This document shows positions 28,955 to 35,995 of a stretch of DNA of 35,995 bases, one piece after another. Source of the DNA: Pseudolysinimonas_A sp049651805 (GTDB lineage: Bacteria > Actinomycetota > Actinomycetes > Actinomycetales > Microbacteriaceae); contig NZ_JBASCU010000043.1 in assembly GCF_049651805.1 (NCBI RefSeq), positions 1 to 35,995 on the forward strand. The letters run 5' to 3'. The position numbers and the translations under genes are program-made. A model generated the notes under the pieces. The model was not told where the DNA came from and ran no database searches. It saw only the letters and a program-made list of their open reading frames with translations. How positions within the stretch are numbered: position 1 is the first letter of the stretch; each line of letters opens with the position of its first letter.

Positions 28955-30208
28955 GTGACCGCGCCCGACCGGCGTTCCGCGCCCTCCAGCCGCGAACTGC
29001 GCAACGACCTCGTCGTCGCGCTCGCGTTCTTCGTCGGCGCGCTGCTGAGTTCGGTGCTGTACGGCGTCGCGGGAATCTTCGAGGAACCGGCGCCGGGCTG
29101 GGCTGCCGTGCCGTACGCGCTGGGTGTCGCCCTGCCTCTGATCTGGCGCAAGCGGCATCCGAGCGTCGTGGCGGTCGTCATCTCGGTGACCTTCCTGGTG
29201 GGCGGTTCGATGCAGGTACCTGAGGTGCTGGTCGGCAACATCGCCCTGTTCCTGGCGTTCTACTCGGTGGGGGCGTGGGAGACCAACCGCGCCCGGGCCC
29301 ATGTCGTACGCATCGCGATCACGATCGCCATGATCGTGTGGCTGTTCGTCGCGATCTACCTCGGAACCGTGCGGTCCTTCAGCGACGACGAGACGACGGG
29401 CGGGCCGTTCTCGCCGTTCGTCGCCTTCACCCTCATCCAGGTGATCACCAACCTGCTCTACTTCGGCGGTGCCTACTACTACGGCGAACGAGCCTGGGCG
29501 GCCGCCCTGGAACGTCAGGCTCTCGCCGACCGCACCGCCGAACTCGAGTTCGAGCGCGAACGTCTCTCCGAACAGGCGGTGGCCCTCGACCGGGTGCGCA
29601 TCGCCCGCGAGTTGCACGACTCGGTCGCACATCACGTGTCGGTGATGGGCGTGCAGGCGGGCGCCGCGCGATCGGCCCTCGACACCGACCCGGATGCCGC
29701 GCGCGAGGCCCTGCTGCACGTCGAGGCGACGGCGCGGTCGGCGATCGACGAATTGCACGGAATCCTGGTGACGCTGCGGGATGCCGACGCCTCCGCGATC
29801 GACACCGCTCCGGGTTCGACGGTGGGAGTCGCCGCGCTGCCGCACCTGGTTCAGGCCTCAGCCGACGCCGGCTTACCCACCGATCTGGAGGTGCTCGGTG
29901 ACCCGCGGCCGCTGCCGCCGACATTGAGCCTCAACCTGTACCGCATCGCCCAGGAGGCCCTGACCAACGCGCGCAAGCACGCCGGGCCGGATGCCGTCGC
30001 CCAAGTGCGCGTGCGGTACCTGCCCGACGCCGTCGAGCTCGAGGTCACCAACACCGGGAACGTGCGCGGCCGGCGCGCGATCGGCGGGCTGGGACAACTC
30101 GGGATGCGGGAGCGCGTCGCGACATCGGGCGGGTCGCTCGAGGTCGGCCCGCGATCGCGGGGCGGGTACCTGGTGCGCGCTCGCCTCCCCGTGACGGCGG
30201 GCTCGTGA
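28955..30208 (+). CDS. NarL-type sensor histidine kinase
   Basis: This 417-residue membrane kinase has an N-terminal sensor of about five hydrophobic helices (17-40, 50-65, 70-86, 92-107, 117-138) and another near 156-177. A coiled coil (180-210) leads to the HisKA_3 phosphoacceptor helix RIARELHDSVAHHVSVMGVQ with His221. The ATPase domain shows the N-box LYRIAQEALTNARKHAGPDA and G-box GQLGMRERVATSGGSLEVGP. It has no large extracytoplasmic sensor, like the intramembrane-sensing kinases that detect envelope stress or peptide antibiotics. It is coupled (GTGA) to its response regulator, and the ABC exporter follows, so drug or envelope-damage sensing is likely but inferred. Confidence 0.94.
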   Translation: MTAPDRRSAPSSRELRNDLVVALAFFVGALLSSVLYGVAGIFEEPAPGWAAVPYALGVALPLIWRKRHPSVVAVVISVTFLVGGSMQVPEVLVGNIALFLAFYSVGAWETNRARAHVVRIAITIAMIVWLFVAIYLGTVRSFSDDETTGGPFSPFVAFTLIQVITNLLYFGGAYYYGERAWAAALERQALADRTAELEFERERLSEQAVALDRVRIARELHDSVAHHVSVMGVQAGAARSALDTDPDAAREALLHVEATARSAIDELHGILVTLRDADASAIDTAPGSTVGVAALPHLVQASADAGLPTDLEVLGDPRPLPPTLSLNLYRIAQEALTNARKHAGPDAVAQVRVRYLPDAVELEVTNTGNVRGRRAIGGLGQLGMRERVATSGGSLEVGPRSRGGYLVRARLPVTAGS

Positions 30209-30855
30209 GCGCCATCCGCATCCTGCTGGTCGACGACCAGGAGCTGGTGCGCGCCGGGTTCCGCGTGATCCTGTCGAACCAACCCGACCTCGACGTGGTC
30301 GGTGAGGCCCGCGACGGCCTCGAGGCGATCGAACTCGCCCGCGAGCTGCGGCCCGACGTGATCTGCATGGACGTGCAGATGCCCCGCCTCGACGGGCTCG
30401 ACGCCACCCGGCGCATCGCCGCGGATCCCGTGGCTACCGGAACCGTGCTGGTGCTCACTACGTTCGACGACGACGACTCGGTGTTCCGGGCGCTGGATGC
30501 CGGCGCGAGCGGCTTTCTGCTGAAGACGGCGAGCCCCGAACAACTGGTGGATGCCGTGCGCGTTCTGGCCGCGGGCGATGCGCTGCTCGCGCCGGAGGTG
30601 ACGCGTCGGGTGATCGAACGTTTCGGCGGTCGCCCGCCCGCGCGCGAGCTGGCCGGGCTCACCGACCGCGAGGCCGACGTGCTGCGGCTCGTGGCCCGGG
30701 GGCTGTCGAACGCTGAGATCGCGAAAGAGCTGTTCGTCGGCGAGGCTACCGTGAAGACCCACGTCTCCAATCTGCTGCTCAAACTCGAGGTGCGCGACCG
30801 GGTTCAAGCCGTGGTGCGTGCCTACGAGACGGGTTTCGCCGTTCCCGGAACGTGA
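30205..30855 (+). CDS. NarL/LuxR-type response regulator
   Basis: This 216-residue regulator has a receiver domain (1-120) with the acidic pair DD (10-11), phosphoacceptor Asp56 in ICMDVQMP, Thr in LTTFDDDD and Lys in FLLKTASPEQL. The C-terminal HTH is LTDREADVLRLVARGLSNAE, then IAKELFVGEATVKTHVSNLL. GTG 30205 overlaps the kinase stop. The direct GC-rich repeats ending at 30902 upstream of the following ABC operon are good candidates for its binding sites. It could also act at the similar site 4758-4770. Confidence 0.95.
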   Translation: MSAIRILLVDDQELVRAGFRVILSNQPDLDVVGEARDGLEAIELARELRPDVICMDVQMPRLDGLDATRRIAADPVATGTVLVLTTFDDDDSVFRALDAGASGFLLKTASPEQLVDAVRVLAAGDALLAPEVTRRVIERFGGRPPARELAGLTDREADVLRLVARGLSNAEIAKELFVGEATVKTHVSNLLLKLEVRDRVQAVVRAYETGFAVPGT

Positions 30856-30858
30856 CCG

Positions 30859-30902
30859 CCTCCCCCGTGAGGTGGAAGGCACGACCCCTCCCGTGAGGGA
30901 GG
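30859..30902 (+). promoter_or_regulatory. Paired response-regulator-type sites before the ABC operon
   Basis: Two related sequences lie 26 bases apart: CCTCCCCCGTGAGGTGG (30859-30875) and the near-perfect palindrome CCTCCC-GTGA-GGGAGG (30887-30902). GTGAGG starts at 30867 and 30893. With the -10 TAGCGT (30923-30928) and a start near 30935, the sites centre at about -68 and -41, typical activator positions and about two and a half helical turns apart. Confidence 0.6.
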
Positions 30903-30922
30903 CGCCCGCCCCACCCGATGCC

Positions 30923-30928
30923 TAGCGT
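30923..30928 (+). promoter_or_regulatory. -10 box of second ABC exporter operon
   Basis: TAGCGT lies 22 bases before ATG 30951. Unlike most promoters here it leaves a short leader that carries an AGGAGG ribosome site (30941-30946). Confidence 0.5.
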
Positions 30929-30950
30929 TGAGACGAACCCAGGAGGTCGA

Positions 30951-31835
30951 ATGCTCGAGATCCGCAACCTCGACAAGCGGTACGGCGCGCGCCAGGTGCT
31001 TACCGACGTCAGTTTCGACGTGTTGCCGGGCCGCCTGACCGGATTCGTCGGCGCGAACGGTGCCGGCAAGACGACGACGATGCGCATCATCCTCGGGGTA
31101 CTCGCCCCCGACGCGGGCACGGTCAGCCTCGGCGGATCGCTGCTCGATGACGGCGGCCGACGCCGATTCGGCTACATGCCCGAGGAGCGTGGCCTCTACC
31201 CGAAGATGAAGCTGCGCGAGCAACTGGTCTACCTCGCACGACTGCATGGACTCACCACCGAGCGGGCCACCCGCAACGCCACGGCGCTGCTCGAGCGCCT
31301 CGGATTGGGCGAACGCGCCGCCGAGCCGATCGAGAAGCTGTCACTCGGCAATCAGCAGCGTGCCCAGATCGCCGCGTCGCTCGTGCATGATCCCGAGGTG
31401 CTCGTGCTCGACGAGCCGTTCTCAGGGCTCGACCCGATGGCAGTGGATGTCGTCGTCTCGGTGCTCTCGGAGCGCGCTCAGGCCGGCATCCCCGTGCTGT
31501 TCTCGAGCCACCAACTCGACATCGTGGAGCGGCTCTGCGACGACCTGGTGATCATCGCCGACGGCCGCATCCGAGTCGCCGGGTCGCGCGTCGCGCTGCG
31601 CGAGCAGCACAGCACGCTGCGTTACGAACTGCTCACCGGAGCTGACGCCGCGTGGTTGCGCGACCAGGCGGGGGTCGACATCGTCGAGTTCGACGGCAAC
31701 TACGCCCTCTTCGACGCCGCCGACGAATCGGTCGTGCAGTCGGTGCTCCGCGAAGCGTCGGCTCGCGGCGCCGTGCTCAACTTCGCCCGCCAGCATCCAT
31801 CTCTCGCCCAGATCTTCAAGGAGGTCGTCCAGTGA
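30951..31835 (+). CDS. ABC transporter ATP-binding protein (NatA-like)
   Basis: This 294-residue ATPase has Walker A GANGAGKTT (34-42), the variant signature LSLGNQQ typical of NatA-type proteins, Walker B VLVLDEPFSGLDP and an H-loop in LFSSHQLDI. The C-terminal extension after residue 215 is about 80 residues long and matches NatA/YhaQ relatives. ATG 30951 is chosen over an upstream in-frame ATG because of the AGGAGG site four bases before it. The stop overlaps the permease start (GTGA). It sits directly behind the two-component system with palindromes in between, implying regulated induction. The substrate is unknown; sodium and peptide export are both known for relatives. Confidence 0.94.
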   Translation: MLEIRNLDKRYGARQVLTDVSFDVLPGRLTGFVGANGAGKTTTMRIILGVLAPDAGTVSLGGSLLDDGGRRRFGYMPEERGLYPKMKLREQLVYLARLHGLTTERATRNATALLERLGLGERAAEPIEKLSLGNQQRAQIAASLVHDPEVLVLDEPFSGLDPMAVDVVVSVLSERAQAGIPVLFSSHQLDIVERLCDDLVIIADGRIRVAGSRVALREQHSTLRYELLTGADAAWLRDQAGVDIVEFDGNYALFDAADESVVQSVLREASARGAVLNFARQHPSLAQIFKEVVQ

Positions 31836-32932
31836 TCACGACCACGTCGCCCGACCTTCGGCTCGGCTCAGGCCGACTCGCCCTGCTCGTCGCCGAACGC
31901 GAGATCACCACGCGGCTGCGCAGCAAGTCGTTCCTGATCTCCACCGGCATCCTGTTGCTGCTCGTGCTCGGCGGCATCATCTTCGGGTCGATCACCGCCG
32001 CGACAGCCGAGGACACCCGCGTCGCCGTCACCGACAGCGCGCTGCTCGACGGCATCGAGGGCATCGAAGCCGTGCCGGTCGACACTGTCGACGAGGCCGA
32101 GCAGCTCGTGCGCGACGGGGAGGTCGAGGCGGCGGTCGTCGCCGACGATTCCACCGACCTCGGGGTGCGCATCATCGCCGACACCGACCCGCCGCTGACT
32201 CTGCTCGCCCTGCTGAGCGAGACGCCCCCGGTCGAATTGCTCGACCCCGACGCGATCCCCGGCGGGCTCGCCTACCTCGTCGCGTTCGGATTCGGCATCG
32301 TGTTCTTCACCGCGGCGATGACGTTCGGTCCGACGATCGCGCAGTCGGTCGTCGAAGAGAAACAGACCCGCGTCGTCGAGATCCTGCTCGCCGCAGTGCC
32401 CACCCGGGTGCTGTTCACCGGCAAGGTCGTGGGCACGGCGGTGCTCGCCTTCGGGCAGATCGCGCTCATCGCCGCGATGGCGATCGTCGGTCTCACGGTG
32501 ACCGGGCAAGACGAGCTGCTGGTCGGGCTCGGCGCTGCCGTCGTCTGGTTCGTGGTCTTCTTCATCGTCGGGTTCGTGATGCTCGCGGCGATGTTCGCGG
32601 CGACCGGGGCGATGGTGTCACGCCAGGAAGACATCGGGGCCACGACGACGCCCGTCACGATGCTCGTGATGCTGCCGTACTTCGCCGTGATCTTCTTCAA
32701 CGACAACCCGCTCGTCGTCACGATCATGTCGTACGTGCCGTTTTCGGCGCCCGTCGCGATGCCGCTGCGCCTCTTCCTCGGCACCGCCGAATGGTGGGAG
32801 CCGCTGCTGTCGCTCGGCATCCTCGCGGTGTCGACGGTCGCGCTCATCGCGATCGGCGTGCGCATCTACGAGAACTCGCTGCTGCGGCTCGGCGCGCGGG
32901 TGTCGTGGCGCGAAGCTCTCAGCCGCCCGTGA
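31832..32932 (+). CDS. ABC-2 transporter permease (NatB-like)
   Basis: This 366-residue permease has one N-terminal membrane helix (about 32-52) followed by an extracytoplasmic domain of about 100 residues (acidic: DTVDEAEQLVRDGEVEAAVV) and five helices after residue 150. The conserved VVEEKQTRVVEILLAAVPTR motif before the second group of helices is typical of NatB/ABC-2 transporters. GTG 31832 lies seven bases after AAGGAGG and overlaps the ATPase stop. It completes the two-component exporter. It differs in topology from the exporter permease at 2981-3790. Confidence 0.93.
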   Translation: MITTTSPDLRLGSGRLALLVAEREITTRLRSKSFLISTGILLLLVLGGIIFGSITAATAEDTRVAVTDSALLDGIEGIEAVPVDTVDEAEQLVRDGEVEAAVVADDSTDLGVRIIADTDPPLTLLALLSETPPVELLDPDAIPGGLAYLVAFGFGIVFFTAAMTFGPTIAQSVVEEKQTRVVEILLAAVPTRVLFTGKVVGTAVLAFGQIALIAAMAIVGLTVTGQDELLVGLGAAVVWFVVFFIVGFVMLAAMFAATGAMVSRQEDIGATTTPVTMLVMLPYFAVIFFNDNPLVVTIMSYVPFSAPVAMPLRLFLGTAEWWEPLLSLGILAVSTVALIAIGVRIYENSLLRLGARVSWREALSRP

Positions 32933-32943
32933 CCGCCGAGGCG

Positions 32944-32949
32944 TAACGT
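32944..32949 (+). promoter_or_regulatory. Leaderless -10 box of DUF1232 gene
   Basis: TAACGT ends six bases before ATG 32956. Confidence 0.5.
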
Positions 32950-32955
32950 CGAGGC

Positions 32956-33186
32956 ATGACGAAGGATCGATCGGTTCTCAAAGCCGTGCTCATCGGAGTG
33001 GGCGCCCTGCTCTACGGTGCCTCACCGATCGACCTCATCCCGGAGTTGCTCGCCGGCCCGCTCGGCTTCGGCGACGACGCTCTCGTGCTGATCGGCGCGG
33101 GAGTGGCGATCTACCGCATCCTCAAGGGCCGCGCGGCCCGGCAAGCCACCACAAGTGCACCGAGCAGTGCCACGATGAACGGGTGA
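32956..33186 (+). CDS. Small DUF1232 (YkvA-like) membrane protein
   Basis: This 76-residue protein shows the YkvA/DUF1232 core: LYGASPIDLIPELLAGPLGF followed by GDDALVLIGAGVAIYRILKG, with the conserved SPIDLIPE and DD motifs. Two hydrophobic segments suggest a membrane-associated small protein. No function is known for the family. The stop overlaps the threonine aldolase start (GTGA), so the pair is co-translated, though no functional link is evident. Confidence 0.9.
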   Translation: MTKDRSVLKAVLIGVGALLYGASPIDLIPELLAGPLGFGDDALVLIGAGVAIYRILKGRAARQATTSAPSSATMNG

Positions 33187-34235
33187 CGAGACTCCACGAT
33201 CCCGACTGGCGCGGCTTCGCCTCCGACAACTACGCGGGTGTGCACCCCGAGGTGTTCGCCGCTCTCGCCGAGGCGAACGACGGCCACCAGGTCTCCTACG
33301 GCGAAGACGTCTACACCGCGCGGCTGGCTGACGTCATCCGCGAGCAGTTCGGGTCGGATGCCGAGGTGTTCCCGGTGTTCAACGGCACCGGCGCCAACGT
33401 GGTCGCCCTCACCAGCCTGCTGCCGCGCTGGGGTGCGGTCGTCGCGACCCGCACCTCGCACATCCACTCCGACGAGGGCGGAGCGCCCGAGAAGGTCACC
33501 GGCCTGAAGCTGTTCGTCGTGCCGACCCCCGACGGCAAACTCACCCCCGAGCTGATCGCCACGGAGGCGTGGGGCTGGGGAGACGAACACCGCGCCCAGC
33601 CGCTCGCTGTGAGCATCACGCAGACCACCGAACTCGGCACCCTCTACACGCCCGCCGAGGTGCGGGCGATCGCGGACTACGCGCACGAGCACGGCATGGC
33701 CCTGCACATGGACGGCGCCCGCATCTGGAACGCCGCCGCCGCACTCGGGGTGCCGTTCCGCGAGTTCACGGTGGATGCCGGCGTCGACATCCTGAGCTTC
33801 GGTGGCACCAAGATCGGGTTGCTCGGCGCGGAGGCCGTCGTGGTGCTCGACCAGTCCCGCGTCGACGGGCTCGTCTTCCTGCGCAAGACGACGATGCAGC
33901 TCTCGAGCAAGATGCGGTTCCTCTCGGCGCAACTGCTCGCGCTCTTCGAGGGCGGGCTCGGCCTCGCCGCCGCGTCCCACGCCAACGCGATGGCCGCACG
34001 ACTGCGGGGCGCGCTCGAAGAACTCGCGCTGCCCGGCCTCGGATTCAGCCAGCAGACGCAGGCCAACGCGGTGTTCGCCGTGCTGCCCAACGAGGCGGCC
34101 GACAACATCCGCCAGAAGGTGCGCTTCTACGACTGGGACCGCGCGGCGGGCGAGGTGCGCTGGATGACGGCCTTCGACACGACCGAGGCGGATGTCGACG
34201 CGTTCGTCGAGGTCATCCGCGCCGAGCTCTCGTAG
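33183..34235 (+). CDS. Low-specificity L-threonine aldolase-type PLP enzyme
   Basis: This 350-residue enzyme of the beta-eliminating lyase family cleaves threonine or related beta-hydroxy amino acids to glycine and an aldehyde. It has the N-terminal GFASDNYAGVHPEVFAALAE with YGEDVYT, the FNGTGANVVAL motif, HMDGARIWNAAAALGV with the PLP-contacting Asp177 and Arg180, and SFGGTKIGLLGAEAVV with the PLP-binding Lys210. The length is normal. Start is GTG 33183, overlapping the DUF1232 stop. The TAG stop overlaps the MBL start by one base. The natural substrate may be threonine or a phenylserine-like compound; this is not decided by sequence. Confidence 0.93.
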   Translation: MTRLHDPDWRGFASDNYAGVHPEVFAALAEANDGHQVSYGEDVYTARLADVIREQFGSDAEVFPVFNGTGANVVALTSLLPRWGAVVATRTSHIHSDEGGAPEKVTGLKLFVVPTPDGKLTPELIATEAWGWGDEHRAQPLAVSITQTTELGTLYTPAEVRAIADYAHEHGMALHMDGARIWNAAAALGVPFREFTVDAGVDILSFGGTKIGLLGAEAVVVLDQSRVDGLVFLRKTTMQLSSKMRFLSAQLLALFEGGLGLAAASHANAMAARLRGALEELALPGLGFSQQTQANAVFAVLPNEAADNIRQKVRFYDWDRAAGEVRWMTAFDTTEADVDAFVEVIRAELS

Positions 34236-35233
34236 TGCAGGAGTACGTACCGACGAGTGTTGCCCAGCACGGGTCGGCGCTTGCCCGCACGACGCCCGAG
34301 ATCGAGCAGGTGCGGGACGGAGTGTGGGCGATCCCGCTGCCGCTGCCGCACGCCGGAGTCGTCGAGAGCACGCTCTGCTACACCCTCGCCGACTCGAGCG
34401 GCGGGGTGCACCTCATCGACCCGGGGTGGGGCACCGACGACAACCGCGACCGGCTCGACGCGGGGCTGCGGGTCGCCGGCTTCGGCCTGAGCGACGTGCG
34501 GTCGATCACGGCGACGCACCTTCATCCCGACCACCTCGGCCTCGGGGTATTGCTGCGCGAGGAATTGGGCATCCCGGTCGCGTTGCACCGCGCCGAGCAC
34601 GCCGCGTTGACCCGACCGATGTATCCCGACCCCGGGGCGACGATCGCGCGCTGGGGGGTTCCGACCGAACATGCCGACGCACTCGTTGCGGTCGCGCCGC
34701 GGTCGCAACCGTCGGGCTTCGTCGCCGACCTCATGCTCGATGACGGCGACGCGCTCGACATCCCCGGGCGCGAGGTGCGGGTGGTCGCGACGCCGGGTCA
34801 CACCGCAGGCTCGATCTGCCTGCACGACGCCGCCGACGGGTTGTTCATCAGCGGCGACCACGTGCTGCCGATCATCAACCCCGGGCTCGGGCTCGGCGGG
34901 TTCGCCGACGACGACGACCCGATCGGCGCCGCCCTCGACTCGTACGCCCGGGTCGAGGAGTTCGACGACGCCGAGGTGTGCCCGGGTCACGGCTACCGGT
35001 TCCGCGGGCTCGGGGTGAGGTCGCGGCAGATCGCCGACCGGCATCGTCGCCGCAGCGCGGAGATCGCCGGCCTCGCCGCGGCGGACGCCGACGCGACCGT
35101 GTGGGCGCTCGCCTCCCGCGTCGAGTGGACCGACGGCTGGGACAACCTCGCGGGATTCCTGCGGCTGTCGGCCCTCGCGCAGACCGAGTTGCACCTGCGA
35201 CACCTCGCCCGTCGTGGCACGCTAGGCGAGTGA
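34235..35233 (+). CDS. Metallo-beta-lactamase-fold hydrolase
   Basis: This 332-residue MBL-fold protein has the metal motif THLHPDHLGLG (His95, His97, Asp99, His100), then VVATPGHTAGSI, LFISGDHVLPII and the last His in EVCPGHGYRF. The C-terminal region (about 250-332) is helical, as in the lactamase-B2-type proteins of Actinobacteria. Substrates of such enzymes vary (thioesters, lactones, glutathione adducts). GTG 34235 overlaps the threonine aldolase stop (TAGTG) and is the best start I see. The stop overlaps the acyl-CoA ligase gene (GTGA), and this coupling may hint at thioester hydrolysis next to thioester formation. Confidence 0.92.
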   Translation: MQEYVPTSVAQHGSALARTTPEIEQVRDGVWAIPLPLPHAGVVESTLCYTLADSSGGVHLIDPGWGTDDNRDRLDAGLRVAGFGLSDVRSITATHLHPDHLGLGVLLREELGIPVALHRAEHAALTRPMYPDPGATIARWGVPTEHADALVAVAPRSQPSGFVADLMLDDGDALDIPGREVRVVATPGHTAGSICLHDAADGLFISGDHVLPIINPGLGLGGFADDDDPIGAALDSYARVEEFDDAEVCPGHGYRFRGLGVRSRQIADRHRRRSAEIAGLAAADADATVWALASRVEWTDGWDNLAGFLRLSALAQTELHLRHLARRGTLGE

Positions 35234-35995
35234 CTGCTCCCCTTCCGAATCGCCCGTGGCTCGACTCCTACGCCCCCGGGGTGCCGCACGAGATCGACCT
35301 ACCGACCAACTCCCTCGCCGACCTCATCGCCGAGTCGGTGCGCACCTATCCGCAGAACGTCGCGATCGAGTTCTTCGGGCGCGAGACGACCTACGCCGAG
35401 TTGGGCGACCAGATCGAGCGGGCTGCCGAGGGTCTGCGCCGGCGGGGCGTGAAGAAGGGCGACACCGTCGCGCTCGTGCTGCCCAACTGCCCGCAGCACG
35501 TCGTCGCGTTCTACGCGATCCTGCGGCTCGGCGCGATCGTCGTCGAGCACAACCCGCTGTACACCCCGCGCGAACTGCGCCACCAGTTCGAGGATCACGG
35601 GGCGAAGATCGTCGTCGCGTGGGACAAGGTGGTCGCCACCATCCAGGAGTTCCCGGATGACGTCGCCGTCGACCATATCGTGAGCGTCGACATGACCCAG
35701 GCGATGCCGTTCGGCACGCGCGCCCTGCTGCGGCTGCCGATCAAGCGGGCGCGCGAATCCCGCGCGGCGCTCACCACCAAGGTGTCGGGCACGACGCCGT
35801 GGGAGAAGCTGTTCGCCGACGTGCCGCTCGCCCCCGAGGTGCCCGGCCCCGGGGTCGACGACGTCGCGCTCATCCAGTACACCTCGGGAACGACCGGCCA
35901 CCCGAAGGGCGCGACGCTCAGCCATCTCAATCTCGGCGTCAATGCGGCGCAGGCCCGGGCCTGGGTGCCCGACGTGCCGCGCGGCCCGGCGGGGG
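35230..35995 (+). CDS. Long-chain fatty acid-CoA ligase-type enzyme (cut by window end)
   Basis: This is the first 255 codons of an AMP-binding adenylating enzyme; the remainder lies beyond the right edge. GTG 35230 overlaps the MBL stop. The sequence opens with SYAPGVPHEIDLPTNSLADL and runs through AIEFFGRETTYAELGDQIER, GVKKGDTVALVLPNCPQHVV, LGAIVVEHNPLYTPRELRHQ and the P-loop-like YTSGTTGHPKGATLSH, which binds the ATP phosphates. FadD-type enzymes activate fatty acids to acyl-CoA through an acyl-adenylate; short- or aromatic-acid ligases share these motifs, so substrate specificity is open. It is the last gene of the DUF1232-aldolase-MBL run. Confidence 0.9.
   Translation, partial: MTAPLPNRPWLDSYAPGVPHEIDLPTNSLADLIAESVRTYPQNVAIEFFGRETTYAELGDQIERAAEGLRRRGVKKGDTVALVLPNCPQHVVAFYAILRLGAIVVEHNPLYTPRELRHQFEDHGAKIVVAWDKVVATIQEFPDDVAVDHIVSVDMTQAMPFGTRALLRLPIKRARESRAALTTKVSGTTPWEKLFADVPLAPEVPGPGVDDVALIQYTSGTTGHPKGATLSHLNLGVNAAQARAWVPDVPRGPAG

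Noticed and set aside
27487..29241. A 584-residue open frame on the minus strand
   Set aside because: Antisense to DUF6421 and the histidine kinase; its composition is typical of antisense translation in high-GC DNA.
1..35995. tRNA, rRNA, CRISPR array, insertion sequence or prophage
   Set aside because: No tRNA-like cloverleaf, spaced repeats, transposase or phage structural gene was seen on reading; a dedicated scan was not possible.

Overview
The window is about 36 kb of GC-rich, densely packed bacterial chromosome. Genes sit on both strands and many neighbours overlap through ATGA or GTGA. Several features point to a Gram-positive actinobacterium, most likely a Microbacteriaceae member: frequent GTG starts, a septum-formation-type protein with a proline-rich cytoplasmic tail, a DUF6421-type protein, pervasive leaderless promoters (TAnnnT six or seven bases before the start codon), the short palindromic repeats, and a strong excess of GGATGC/GCATCC. 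The family assignment is inference. No rRNA, tRNA, CRISPR array, transposase or prophage gene was seen.

Layout. 1-2555: a sugar-type lipoprotein binding protein and a divergent LacI regulator with shared ACCGGT-type operators. 2560-7642: a DUF1801 protein, a two-gene ABC-2 exporter, an MscS channel, a PadR regulator divergent from a small membrane protein, and a VapBC pair. 7722-11810: membrane protein, GNAT and TetR genes, then purL. 11735-13159: a disturbed segment. The purL coding frame runs on into antisense sequence of a decayed gene, followed by a single gene fusing a MerR/excisionase-like helix-turn-helix, a GHKL ATPase and a STAS-like (DUF4325-type) domain. 13156-16660: SDR, chorismate mutase, GNAT, membrane protein, AraC and VOC genes. 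16648-16886: a cluster of palindromic repeats. 16878-19946: purA, a TrmH-type methyltransferase and a Fic protein. 20074-25821: HAD phosphatase, orphan DNA methyltransferase, septum-formation-type protein, pyrE, exonuclease III, an ArsR/SRPBCC pair and a YwqK-like repeat protein. 25826-28896: AEC carrier, AlkD-like protein and DUF6421. 28955-35995: a two-component system, an ABC-2 exporter with paired upstream palindromes, DUF1232, threonine aldolase, an MBL hydrolase and the start of an acyl-CoA ligase.

Most of the window is core metabolism (purL, purA, pyrE, xth) mixed with regulator/effector pairs. The best candidates for something undescribed are: the HTH-GHKL-STAS gene with its own promoter palindrome at the purL breakpoint; a repeat family that supplies stop codons to the genes it follows and shows compensatory stem changes; and a promoter design in which the upstream gene's TAG or TAA stop is also the first three bases of the next gene's -10 box. 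The two ABC-2 exporters 26 kb apart also carry similar palindromes at about -41, suggesting joint control by the NarL-type regulator encoded here.
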